Assembly (NCBI GenBank): GCA_045655865.1
Contig: JAZOQB010000038.1
Span: 1-52,821, forward strand
Reading direction: 5' to 3'
DNA length: 52,821 nt
From: RGIG5579 sp045655865
GTDB taxonomy: Bacteria; Bacillota; Clostridia; Oscillospirales; SIG627
Shown one piece after another: positions 8,696 to 16,384 of this stretch. The notes under the pieces were generated by a model. It searched no databases. It was not told where the DNA came from and saw only the letters and a list, made by a program, of their open reading frames with translations. The position numbers and the translations under genes were made by a program. Every line of letters begins with the position of its first letter. Position 1 is the first letter of the stretch.

Positions 8696-10220
8696 GGTTT
8701 TTTTCGGCCATCAGGGCCGCACCGGACACACAGAGAAAATAGGTGGTGAACTGGGTATCAAACACGTGTCCGGAAAACCAGGCCGTGGCAAAATAGGCCA
8801 CCAGAGAAAGAAAGGTGGCAGCCGATAGGAGAAGGGGTTTTCTTGAGAAAAGGGAGAGGATCAGATCCTTTCCGTTCCAGAAAAGAAGGGCGACAAAAGG
8901 CAGAAAGAGAACCAAAAGGCCTGCCCAGCCAAATAAGTAGAACTGGAAGAGGTAATCCCGTTCTGCGTAAGGCACGCCTGAGGTGTGACCGATACCCAAA
9001 AGTTTGTCCAGGCTTCGGTCGTTTCGCTGTGCGATGCGCTGTATCATTTCCACTTTAAAGTCCCGGGAATCCCCGTTTTCGGTATTGGGGCGGCCGGTGA
9101 CCTTTGCCCAGAATTCCACGTCACCTGAGACAGGGTACAATTCCAAAAACCAGGGATCAATAAAGTGATCCCAGTAATGTTCCTTCAAATAGGATTCCAG
9201 ATGCTGGGTGTCCTCCGGGGTAAAGGAGCTTTCTGTATCTTTTTCGGTGACCTGAGAGACCTGTCCGGCATTTTCTGTGGGTCGGAAAGAATCCTGGGCC
9301 TGCGCGTTGCGTACGTCCTGAAGTCTTTTTCCGGGAGACAGGAGAAGAAGGGGAATGTAGAGCCCAAAGATCAGGGCGGGAAGGATCAGCTTTTTCCAGT
9401 CCTTTTTTTCTCCTTTGCTAAAGAGAAGGTCGTACAGGGCGAGAATGATCATTCCCACAAGGACCATGCCAAATCCGTAGGAGCCGATCTTCGTTCCTAC
9501 CATGACTGCTGCAAGTCCCGTGAAAGCAAGGAGGAGATAATCCAAAATTTTCCCACGTTTTAAGGCAGAAAAGGCGACAAAGGGAGTCAGCCCGAAAAGC
9601 ACCGCGCCCATATCGTTGGCGCTATGGAAAGGTCCTTTGGCGGTGAAAAGGGCAAAATCCGCATTGTCCGGTAAGGTAAACCAGGAGAAAAATCCCCCGG
9701 ATACCACCTGATTTCCGTCTGCGTACGAGGCAAAGGAGATTCCCAAAAGATCGGTGAAAACAATGGATAGCGAAATGACCCAGGCCGCGCCCAAGATTCC
9801 TGTCAAGATCCGTTTTTTGGGCATTTTTAAAAGAATGGCGCCCAGAACCAAACAAAGTGGGGCAAGATACATGCGAAGCGTATAATAGGCTTCCCGAATC
9901 AAGCTGGGAGACGCTCCGGGAAGAAGGGAAGAATCAAAACGGGAGGCGTTCCAGGCGTGGAGGATCAAATAAACAAAAAACAGGAGACAGTATCCTCCGG
10001 TCAGAATCAAAGCCTTCTTTCTTTTTTCCAAAAAAGAAAATACCACACCTGCGCCAAAAAGCGTACCCGCCCAAACCAGGAGAAGAGCCTCCTCCAAAGC
10101 GAGAAAGCCCAATTGGATCGTATCTCCAAAGAAGCTTCGGTAGATCTCAAGGATGGGCAGGATTACGATTCCCCATTGAAAGAGGATCTGATAACTGCGC
10201 TTGTTTTTGAAAACGGTCAT
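8685..10220 (-). CDS. O-antigen polymerase/ligase-like membrane protein
   Basis: The 511-residue protein has about 11-12 predicted membrane helices. A large polar loop (about 300-410) contains SPGKRLQDVRNAQAQDSF, the segment TEKDTESSFTPEDTQHLESY and the stretch MIQRIAQRNDRSLDKLLGIG. A big extracytoplasmic loop near the C-terminus is characteristic of Wzy polymerases and WaaL-type ligases. With a flippase next to it and glycosyltransferases around it, a polymerase or ligase role is the best reading. The family is too divergent at sequence level to choose between them. Confidence 0.72.
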   Translation of the reverse strand: MTVFKNKRSYQILFQWGIVILPILEIYRSFFGDTIQLGFLALEEALLLVWAGTLFGAGVVFSFLEKRKKALILTGGYCLLFFVYLILHAWNASRFDSSLLPGASPSLIREAYYTLRMYLAPLCLVLGAILLKMPKKRILTGILGAAWVISLSIVFTDLLGISFASYADGNQVVSGGFFSWFTLPDNADFALFTAKGPFHSANDMGAVLFGLTPFVAFSALKRGKILDYLLLAFTGLAAVMVGTKIGSYGFGMVLVGMIILALYDLLFSKGEKKDWKKLILPALIFGLYIPLLLLSPGKRLQDVRNAQAQDSFRPTENAGQVSQVTEKDTESSFTPEDTQHLESYLKEHYWDHFIDPWFLELYPVSGDVEFWAKVTGRPNTENGDSRDFKVEMIQRIAQRNDRSLDKLLGIGHTSGVPYAERDYLFQFYLFGWAGLLVLFLPFVALLFWNGKDLILSLFSRKPLLLSAATFLSLVAYFATAWFSGHVFDTQFTTYFLCVSGAALMAEKNHEV

Positions 10221-10225
10221 TTTGC

Positions 10226-11179
10226 TTATCCTTTCCAGAGTCGAAGCAGATTCAAGTGGCCGCCGTAAATGAGTCCGGCGATCCAGCGCTCTTTTCCGGT
10301 GTGATTTTCCCGCACCAGAGGGTTTTCTTTCCAGTGGGGGAACCGTTCTTTCATGTAGCGATTCATTTTCCGGATCTCCTCCGTCTTCCCGGCTTCCCAG
10401 AAGATCCAGACAAAATTTCGGTACAGGTGGAGCCAGGTCAGGTATTCCACTTCAAGGGTCTGCCCGGGGGCGTTTTTAAAAAGAGCATCCAGAGCGGGAA
10501 AGATATCCAGCTTTTTTTCGGAATACGGGGAACGCATAATGGAGGATTGGGACTGGTAATAAAGGTGAAGGGATTCTTTCAGGTAATAGATCTCTCCCTG
10601 ATTGCACGCGCACCCCAAGGCGGGGATCAGAGCCAGGTCCTCATACAAAATGCCATCTTCAAAGAAAAGGCGGTTTTGGAAAAAGAGATCTCGATCTACG
10701 ATCTTGTTGCAGGGGGATGGTTGGGAGAGCATATAATCTCTCAGGGACATTTTGCCTCCCGGATGGGGGGAAGCGGGAAGGGGCTGGGTTTTTCCGTCGG
10801 GAAAGAGGAGCTGGGAATCGAAAACCAGGATCCGGGCACCTTGTTCCTTTTTCTTTGTCATGGCCCGCAAGAGAGCTCCGGGCAGGAGGGAATCGTCAGA
10901 GTCCAGGTATGTGATACACCGGCCACGGGCCTCCTCAAGCCCCCGGTTCCGTGTTCTTCCAACCCCCCGGTTGGGGCCGGTGAACACACGTAGGGACAGA
11001 TTTTGTTTCGCAGCTTTTTTTTCATAATCGGATAAAATGGCAAGACTTTCGTCCGTGGAGCCGTCGTCAACGGCCACGATCTCCCAGGGAAAATCCGTCT
11101 TTTGTGCCAAAAGGGAATCCAGCGTTCCGGGGAGAGTGGCTTGTGCATTGTAAACCGGAATAATTACACTCAGATCCAT
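10226..11179 (-). CDS. Family 2 glycosyltransferase, first gene of the polysaccharide operon
   Basis: The 317-residue GT-A enzyme begins MDLSVIIPVYNAQATLPGTLDSLLAQ. VAVDDGSTDESLAIL and the metal site ITYLDSDDSLLPG follow (about 90-102). It resembles the two family-2 enzymes further down the operon, including the C-terminal MKERFPHWKENP signature shared among all three. It is preceded by a good sigma-A promoter and stands 5 bases before the polymerase-like gene. It probably adds one sugar of the repeat unit; donor and acceptor are unknown. Confidence 0.92.
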   Translation of the reverse strand: MDLSVIIPVYNAQATLPGTLDSLLAQKTDFPWEIVAVDDGSTDESLAILSDYEKKAAKQNLSLRVFTGPNRGVGRTRNRGLEEARGRCITYLDSDDSLLPGALLRAMTKKKEQGARILVFDSQLLFPDGKTQPLPASPHPGGKMSLRDYMLSQPSPCNKIVDRDLFFQNRLFFEDGILYEDLALIPALGCACNQGEIYYLKESLHLYYQSQSSIMRSPYSEKKLDIFPALDALFKNAPGQTLEVEYLTWLHLYRNFVWIFWEAGKTEEIRKMNRYMKERFPHWKENPLVRENHTGKERWIAGLIYGGHLNLLRLWKG

Positions 11180-11211
11180 ACAACCTCCAAAACAGAAGTT
11201 AATTCACAGAC

Positions 11212-11240
11212 ATTTTACCATATTGCTCCAAAGATTTCAA
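11212..11240 (-). promoter_or_regulatory. Sigma-A promoter of the polysaccharide operon
   Basis: The -35 TTGAAA (11235-11240), a 17-base spacer and the -10 TAAAAT (11212-11217) lie about 30 bases upstream of the first glycosyltransferase. It is divergent from, and close to, the promoter of the Fur-family gene. Confidence 0.8.
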
Positions 11241-11258
11241 GATAAAATCCTTCTTCTC

Positions 11259-11287
11259 TTGACGGGAGAGAAAAAATGAGTTATACT
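11259..11287 (+). promoter_or_regulatory. Sigma-A promoter of the Fur-family gene
   Basis: TTGACG (11259-11264), a 17-base spacer and TATACT (11282-11287). The AT-rich stretch just downstream (about 11290-11310, TAGTAATGAATCTTAATAT) is loosely symmetric. It could be an autoregulatory Fur/PerR-type box, but the match is too weak to call. Confidence 0.8.
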
Positions 11288-11326
11288 GTAATAGTAATGA
11301 ATCTTAATATGTAAGGAGAAGGATGA

Positions 11327-11701
11327 TTGCAAACGAGAAATACCGTTCAAAAAAGAGCTATTTTTTCCGCATTGGCCTCCCGCAAGGATCATCCGTCGGC
11401 CACGAGACTTTATGAGGATCTGAAAAAGGAATATCCCACCATCAGCAAGGCTACGATCTATCGGGTTTTGAAGGACGCTGCCGAACGGGGGGAGATCTTG
11501 CGCATCCACGTGGGAGCTGAGGACCGCTTTGACGGCGCCGCGGAGGATCACTGCCACATCATTTGTACCCGGTGCAACCGGATCTACGACGCCCCCTTTC
11601 CCAAAGAGGCAATGGCGCGCCTTTCTGCCAATTCCGGCTATGTGATCTCGTCCCGACACGTAGAGTTTTACGGTTTGTGTCCACACTGTCAGGAAGAATG
11701 A
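11327..11701 (+). CDS. Fur-family transcriptional regulator (PerR-like)
   Basis: The 124-residue product has the N-terminal winged helix of Fur proteins (ALASRKDHPSATRLYEDLKKEYPTISKATIYRVLKDAAERGEI). A metal-binding dimerisation domain follows, with EDHCHIICTRCNRIYD and the second cysteine pair GLCPHCQ, which make the structural zinc site. TTG at 11327 is the chosen start: AAGGAG lies 8 bases upstream, an in-frame TGA directly precedes it, and the nearby ATG at 11323 is in another frame. The product is a little shorter than typical members. The metal or peroxide specificity cannot be fixed by eye; PerR-like is a tentative label. Confidence 0.9.
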   Translation: MQTRNTVQKRAIFSALASRKDHPSATRLYEDLKKEYPTISKATIYRVLKDAAERGEILRIHVGAEDRFDGAAEDHCHIICTRCNRIYDAPFPKEAMARLSANSGYVISSRHVEFYGLCPHCQEE

Positions 11702-11716
11702 GGTTTTAAGAGAAAA

Positions 11717-11748
11717 AGAGACCCGGGGAAATTTCCCGGGTCTCTTTT
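11717..11748. terminator. Bidirectional terminator between the Fur-family and ECF genes
   Basis: Strong stem AGAGACCCGGG (11717-11727) with CCCGGGTCTCT (11734-11744), followed by a run of T on the plus strand. The upstream A-rich run serves the converging minus-strand gene. Confidence 0.9.
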
Positions 11749-11749
11749 T

Positions 11750-12295
11750 TTAGTGCTTGGAAATAAATCTTGCCCGTTGCATGGCAATGACGATGGGCGG
11801 AATGAGAAGGAGCTGAATGACGATGCCGTAAAGGGAGGACAGGACGGTTTGGGAGATCACCATTTGCAAATAAAATTCCTGTCCGGGGTCAAACACGCTG
11901 AGGAAAAACTGCGCGATTCCCCAAGCGATCCGCCCGAAGAATTGAGCGCAGAGAAGAGAGCAATAGATGCCAAAGGGTTTTTTTGGCAGATACCGATAAA
12001 AGAGACCGGCGGCCATGCCGTAGGCACAAAGCTCTGCGGCCATGCGCATGGCCTGGGGATAGATCGCGGGAACGGAAAACAGCAAGGTGCGCAAAAAGGG
12101 AGCTGTCAAGCCAACCACACCGCCCCAAACGGGCCCGGCGATAAAGCCGCACAGGAGAACGGGAAAGTGTATGGGGGCAAATTGCTGTCCGATTTGAGGA
12201 ATGTTGCTGGTCAAAAAAGGCAGGACCTGACATAGGGCAAGACACAGTGCCGCATATACGATGCTACGAACTTCCACGGTTTTTTTGGAGGCCAT
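11750..12295 (-). CDS. ECF transporter S component (substrate unknown)
   Basis: The 181-residue membrane protein has about 5-6 hydrophobic segments in the arrangement of ECF-type S components, the substrate-capturing subunit that docks on a shared T/A1/A2 module. The first helix (RSIVYAALCLALCQVLPFLT) and the loop LLCGFIAGPVWGGVVGLTAPFLRTLLF are family-like. The start at ATG 12293-12295 (MASKKTVEV) is preferred over a 14-residue upstream extension because a purine-rich site precedes it and membrane S components begin this way. No riboswitch is visible in the short leader, so the vitamin is unknown. Confidence 0.82.
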   Translation of the reverse strand: MASKKTVEVRSIVYAALCLALCQVLPFLTSNIPQIGQQFAPIHFPVLLCGFIAGPVWGGVVGLTAPFLRTLLFSVPAIYPQAMRMAAELCAYGMAAGLFYRYLPKKPFGIYCSLLCAQFFGRIAWGIAQFFLSVFDPGQEFYLQMVISQTVLSSLYGIVIQLLLIPPIVIAMQRARFISKH

Positions 12296-12327
12296 TTTTT
12301 CCACTCTCTTCCGTTGAAATTTTGGGT

Positions 12328-12356
12328 ATTGTAGCATTTTTTTCGGAAATTGTCAA
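12328..12356 (-). promoter_or_regulatory. Sigma-A promoter of the ECF S component
   Basis: Perfect TTGACA (12351-12356), 17-base spacer, TACAAT (12328-12333). The leader to the ATG at 12295 is only about 25-30 bases long. Confidence 0.85.
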
Positions 12357-12439
12357 TTGTGCAAGGGGGATCTCTCACAGAAACGGGGAAAGATTCATAA
12401 ACTGGGAAAAAAGAAATTTTTCTCGAAAGGAGATCTTTT

Positions 12440-14695
12440 ATGCCTCAAGGAAGTATTTTTGTTACCGTTCGTGCCGCAGAGAGCGCATTTCCCGTGGAAA
12501 GCGCCACGATCATCATTACCACTCCGGAGGGAGTGGAGCTGGGACGAGATCAGGTCAGTGCCGATAACGGATCGGTTTCTCGGGAATTTTTCATCGATGC
12601 GCCGGACCCTGCCCTCTCCCTGTCTCCTCAGGAGAGCGCTCTTCCGTATTCCACCTGTGACGCTACGGTCATAGCGCCGGGTTTTATTACCGTTCGGGTC
12701 AAAGGGATCCAGATCTTTGCGGGGGAAAAGAGCGAACTTCCGCTGGAGATGATGCCCCAAGGCCGCGAAGACAACGAGGTAAACGAGTATGTGATCGGTC
12801 CTCACGCCCTTACCACCGTGCCGGACATTTCCGTTCGGCAGCGACCAGATGAGGATGAAAGGATCCTTACCCGGGTATTCATCCCCGAGCGGATCACCGT
12901 TCACCTGGGGCCACCGGATGCGTATGCTTCCAATGTGACCGTACCCTTTGTGGATTACATCAAAAACGTAGCCTCCAGTGAGGTCTACCCTACCTGGCCG
13001 GAGCGGAGCCTGAGAGCAAATATTCTCTGCCAGATCTCCCTGGCTCTCAATCGGATCTTTACGGAATGGTATCCCTCCCGTGGATATAACTTTAACATTA
13101 CCAATTCCACCGCATACGATCAGTACTTTGTTTACGGGCGCAATATTTTTGACAACATATCTCGCATTGTCGATGAGATCTTCAATCGGTACATTCGCCG
13201 CCCCGGACGGATCGATCCCTTTTATGCGGAATACTGTAACGGAAGTACCGTTACCTGCCCGGGTCTTTCTCAGTGGGGAACGGTGTCCCTGGCCAACAAC
13301 GGCCTGTCGGTGGAAGAGATCTTGCAATTTTATTATGGGGACGTGGAGGTGGTTCAGACCAATGAAATCCGCGGTATTGAATCCTCCTATCCCGGTTCTC
13401 CTCTTTCCCTGGGGTCTTCCGGCAATTCTGTGCGCATCATTCAACAGCAATTGAATCGAATTCGGATCAACTACCCTTCCATTCCCGCCATCTCTTCGGT
13501 GGATGGGGTCTTTGGCGCTCAGACCCAGGCAGCAGTCCGGACCTTTCAGAGCATTTTCAATCTGACTCAGGATGGGATCGTTGGGAAATCCACTTGGTAT
13601 CGAATCAGTTTTATTTACACAGCGGTGAAAAAGTTGGCGGAATTAAACAGCGAAGGAGAAAGGCCGGTATACGACGACAATTCCTTCCCCGGGATCCTTC
13701 GTTTTGGAGATACGGGTACCGGCGTGCAGACGCTGCAGTTTTATTTAAAGAACATCGCCGCTTTCAATCCCTTTATCCCGGATATTGCCATTGACGGGAT
13801 CTTTGGCAGAAGCACAGAGAATGTGGTCCGGGCGTTTCAATCCTATTACGGCCTTTTTGTGGACGGGGTCGTGGGGGAGAACACCTGGAATGAGATCGTG
13901 CGGGTCTATTTGAACATCACCGAGGGTGGAAGTATCACCATTGAACCCTATCCCGGGTTTCTTTTGCGAGTGGGCAGCCAAGGGGAAGAGGTTCTGTACG
14001 TACAAAAGCTTTTGAACCGTATTCGGCCGGTGTTTGCGACCATTCCCTCTCTGGCGGAGGACGGAATTTACGGTAGCCGCGTTCAAAGAGCGGTGCGAGA
14101 ATTTCAGAGAATCTTCGGTTTAAGTACCGACGGCGTGGTGGGGAGAGATACCTGGAATGCGTTAAATCGGGTGTTTGGCTCCATCGCCTCCGGGTGTTTG
14201 GATAACGGTCCCACACAAACAGGCCGTGTTTTGCGCTACGGCTCTGCGGGTGCGGACGTCAGAGGGCTCCAGAGTAGTCTGAATCTGGTTGGTCAGGCGA
14301 TTTCTCCCATTCCACGGGTTTCGGTAGACGGGCAGTACGGCAGAGCCACAGAAGAAGCGGTCCGTATTTTTCAAAGACTTCTGGGGTTGACTGCGGATGG
14401 GGTGGTGGGAAATGCCACACGTACACGCCTGACGGCTCTGGTGCGGGCTGTAGAGAACGGGTGTCTGCCTACTTCCGGATCTTTCAATATCGCCGCTTCG
14501 CCGGAGCAGCCATTATCCGCATCCCCGGATCAAAATCAAGAGGTTCCCGTTTTTCAGGAAATACAGGAAACACTGGAAACACAAGACACTTCCAATACGG
14601 GCCTGTGGCCGGCCTCTTGTCCCTGGCGTGACGAGAAGGCCTGGGAACGCCGGAATTTTTCCGATCGCGAGGAACGGGAGAGGTGGGACCGGTAA
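12440..14695 (+). CDS. SpoIID/LytB-domain protein with four peptidoglycan-binding repeats
   Basis: The 751-residue product has an N-terminal beta-rich region (about 1-95). A SpoIID-like domain follows (about 140-310) with YIKNVASSEVYPTWPERSLRANI, in which E181 sits where SpoIID has its catalytic glutamate, and the later motif GLSQWGTVSLANNGLSVEEILQFYYG. Four PG_binding_1 repeats follow (about 315-395, 415-490, 510-585 and 595-670), each with a DGxxGxxTxxAVRxFQ-type motif. SpoIID family members cleave peptidoglycan during engulfment, so a spore or cell-wall remodelling role fits. No signal peptide is visible. AAAGGAG precedes the ATG by 7 bases. Confidence 0.88.
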   Translation: MPQGSIFVTVRAAESAFPVESATIIITTPEGVELGRDQVSADNGSVSREFFIDAPDPALSLSPQESALPYSTCDATVIAPGFITVRVKGIQIFAGEKSELPLEMMPQGREDNEVNEYVIGPHALTTVPDISVRQRPDEDERILTRVFIPERITVHLGPPDAYASNVTVPFVDYIKNVASSEVYPTWPERSLRANILCQISLALNRIFTEWYPSRGYNFNITNSTAYDQYFVYGRNIFDNISRIVDEIFNRYIRRPGRIDPFYAEYCNGSTVTCPGLSQWGTVSLANNGLSVEEILQFYYGDVEVVQTNEIRGIESSYPGSPLSLGSSGNSVRIIQQQLNRIRINYPSIPAISSVDGVFGAQTQAAVRTFQSIFNLTQDGIVGKSTWYRISFIYTAVKKLAELNSEGERPVYDDNSFPGILRFGDTGTGVQTLQFYLKNIAAFNPFIPDIAIDGIFGRSTENVVRAFQSYYGLFVDGVVGENTWNEIVRVYLNITEGGSITIEPYPGFLLRVGSQGEEVLYVQKLLNRIRPVFATIPSLAEDGIYGSRVQRAVREFQRIFGLSTDGVVGRDTWNALNRVFGSIASGCLDNGPTQTGRVLRYGSAGADVRGLQSSLNLVGQAISPIPRVSVDGQYGRATEEAVRIFQRLLGLTADGVVGNATRTRLTALVRAVENGCLPTSGSFNIAASPEQPLSASPDQNQEVPVFQEIQETLETQDTSNTGLWPASCPWRDEKAWERRNFSDREERERWDR

Positions 14696-14764
14696 AAAGA
14701 TGGGACCGGCTGTTGTAAAACCTATTTTTTATTAAGAGAAGCTATCTTTTGGGTATCCAAAAAA

Positions 14765-14800
14765 AGTGCGAATGGGCGTTTGGCTCATTCGCACTCTTTT
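14765..14800. terminator. Bidirectional terminator
   Basis: Ten-base-pair stem AGTGCGAATG (14765-14774) with CATTCGCACT (14786-14795), followed by CTTTTT on the plus strand and preceded by an A-run for the minus strand. It separates the SpoIID-like gene from the converging ABC transporter operon. Confidence 0.9.
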
Positions 14801-14837
14801 TCATCTTTTTGGGTTTTTAGATCACACCCCCGGGGCG

Positions 14838-15614
14838 TTACGCTTGGGTTTTTGCCAAAAAGGCCTGAAGTCGGGGGCTTTTTGGGTGGTTGAAGATCTC
14901 TTCCGGTGATCCTTCCTCCGCAATGACCCCATCCGCCATAAAGACCACGTGGTCGCTGATCTCCCGGGCGAAGGACATTTCGTGGGTGACAATGATCATG
15001 GTGATCTTCTTTTGTGCCAATTCTTTCAAAACTTTCAGCACCTCGCCCGTCAATTCCGGGTCCAGGGCAGAGGTCGGCTCGTCGAAGCAGAGAATTTTTG
15101 GCGAGAGCATCAGGGCTCGGGCAATAGCGACCCTTTGCTGCTGGCCTCCGGAAAGTTCACAGGGATAGTTTTTGGCTTTTTCTGTGAGACCGACTTGAGA
15201 TAAAATTTCTTGGGCTTTTTCAGAAATTTCCGCCAGGATCTCTTTTTTTCTTGTGTGCCAGTCTTCCCGTTCTTTGGCAAGAAGGCGAGGAGCCAGGCAC
15301 AGGTTCTCCATAACGTTATACTGAGGAAAAAGATTAAACTGCTGAAACACCAGCCCAAAATGCATCCGTTTTTGCCGGATCTGCCGGTCCGTTAGCTTTT
15401 CCTGTGCGGTGAACAGAGGTTCTCCCTCCAGGAAAAAGGTTCCCCCATCCGGTTCGCACAAAAAATTGATGCAACGAAGTAGGGTGGTTTTTCCGCTTCC
15501 GGAAGAGCCGATGATGGAAACCACCTGTCCCTTTTCCATGGAAAAATCGATGCCCTTGAGAACTTTGGTCTTTCCAAAACTTTTTTCTACGTCTTTTACT
15601 TCAAAATATGCCAT
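14838..15614 (-). CDS. Polar amino acid ABC transporter ATP-binding protein
   Basis: The 258-residue ATPase is of the GlnQ/HisP class. It has Walker A GSSGSGKTT (about 36-44), the Q-loop region FNLFPQYNVMENL, signature LSGGQQQRVAIARAL, Walker B KILCFDEPTSALDPE and the H-loop VTHEMSFA. It energises import of a polar amino acid together with the permease 13 bases upstream. The length and the QxFNLFPQ motif are typical of this subfamily. Confidence 0.96.
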   Translation of the reverse strand: MAYFEVKDVEKSFGKTKVLKGIDFSMEKGQVVSIIGSSGSGKTTLLRCINFLCEPDGGTFFLEGEPLFTAQEKLTDRQIRQKRMHFGLVFQQFNLFPQYNVMENLCLAPRLLAKEREDWHTRKKEILAEISEKAQEILSQVGLTEKAKNYPCELSGGQQQRVAIARALMLSPKILCFDEPTSALDPELTGEVLKVLKELAQKKITMIIVTHEMSFAREISDHVVFMADGVIAEEGSPEEIFNHPKSPRLQAFLAKTQA

Positions 15615-15627
15615 GATTTCCCCTCCG

Positions 15628-16296
15628 TTATGCCTTAAAATAGGAGAGCTTTTTCTCCGCGGCGTGGAACAGGAGAGTCAACAGACCGCAGAAGGCCAGG
15701 TAGAAGACCGCGGTATAAAACAGGGGCCAGATCAATCCGGCGGTTTTGATATAGCTCTCCGCTTTGTAAATGATCTCGTAATAGGTGATGATCCGGGCAA
15801 GAGAGGTATCCTTTACCAGAGTGATGACCTCGTTGGAAATGGGTGCCAGGATATTTTTGATAACCTGGAGAAGCACCACGCGAAAAAAGATCTGACCTTT
15901 TTTCATCCCTAAAACCGCACCGGCCTCGTATTGCCCTTTGGGAATGGCTTCGATGCCCCCCCGGTAGATCTCTGAGAAATAGCAGGCGTAGTTGATACTG
16001 AAGGTGAGGTATACTGCAGTGGGAACCTCCAGAAGAGACCAACCGAATAAGAGGCCCGGTCCGTAATAGAACACCAAAAGCTGGAGCAACAGGGGGGTAC
16101 CCCGGATGATCCAGACCACAGTGCGGCAGAGCCAACGAATGGGGAAAAAGCGGCTCATTGACCCAAAGGCGATGAGAAGGCCCAGGGGAAGAGCAAAGAG
16201 GAGGGTAATTCCGAAGATAGCCAGAGTTTTGGTCACGAAAAAGTCAAAGAGTTGGTGCGTGACCGTCCAAAAGGTGGGGTGAACCAATAGGAACAT
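15628..16296 (-). CDS. Polar amino acid ABC transporter permease
   Basis: The 222-residue membrane protein is of the HisM/GlnP class with about five helices. The family loop that contacts the ATPase is seen in GGIEAIPKGQYEAGAVLGMKKGQIFFRVVLLQ (EAA-type motif), and IRGTPLLLQLLVFYYG is characteristic. It forms the membrane channel with the adjacent ATPase. It is separated from the binding-protein gene by a terminator-like hairpin, which would lower its expression relative to the binding protein. Confidence 0.95.
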   Translation of the reverse strand: MFLLVHPTFWTVTHQLFDFFVTKTLAIFGITLLFALPLGLLIAFGSMSRFFPIRWLCRTVVWIIRGTPLLLQLLVFYYGPGLLFGWSLLEVPTAVYLTFSINYACYFSEIYRGGIEAIPKGQYEAGAVLGMKKGQIFFRVVLLQVIKNILAPISNEVITLVKDTSLARIITYYEIIYKAESYIKTAGLIWPLFYTAVFYLAFCGLLTLLFHAAEKKLSYFKA

Positions 16297-16320
16297 GAGA
16301 AAATCCTTTCCGTAAACGAG

Positions 16321-16357
16321 GAAAAAACAGGGTGAGGGAAAGCTCCCTCACTCTGTT
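16321..16357 (-). terminator. Intercistronic terminator/attenuator between binding protein and permease
   Basis: A 14-base stem with one mismatch (16326-16339 with 16344-16357) is followed on the minus strand by TTTTTTCC (16319-16326). It lies between the binding-protein stop and the permease start. Such hairpins commonly trim readthrough so that the binding protein is made in excess. Confidence 0.8.
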
Positions 16358-16384
16358 TCTCGCAAAGTCAATTTCGACTTAATT

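Noticed and set aside
7196..8749. A 517-codon plus-strand frame opposite the flippase gene
   Set aside because: The sequence is very rich in Lys, Gln, Glu and Gly with no recognisable domain, and it lies opposite a clear multi-helix membrane protein.
11288..11312. A Fur or PerR box upstream of the Fur-family gene
   Set aside because: The sequence is AT-rich and only loosely symmetric, with too few matches to either consensus to call.
11323..11325. ATG as the start of the Fur-family gene
   Set aside because: It is in a different frame from the protein. The TTG at 11327 is preceded in frame by a stop and has a correctly spaced AAGGAG.
12395..13450. A 351-codon minus-strand frame opposite the SpoIID-like gene
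   Set aside because: No ribosome binding site or family pattern, and the plus-strand gene is well supported.
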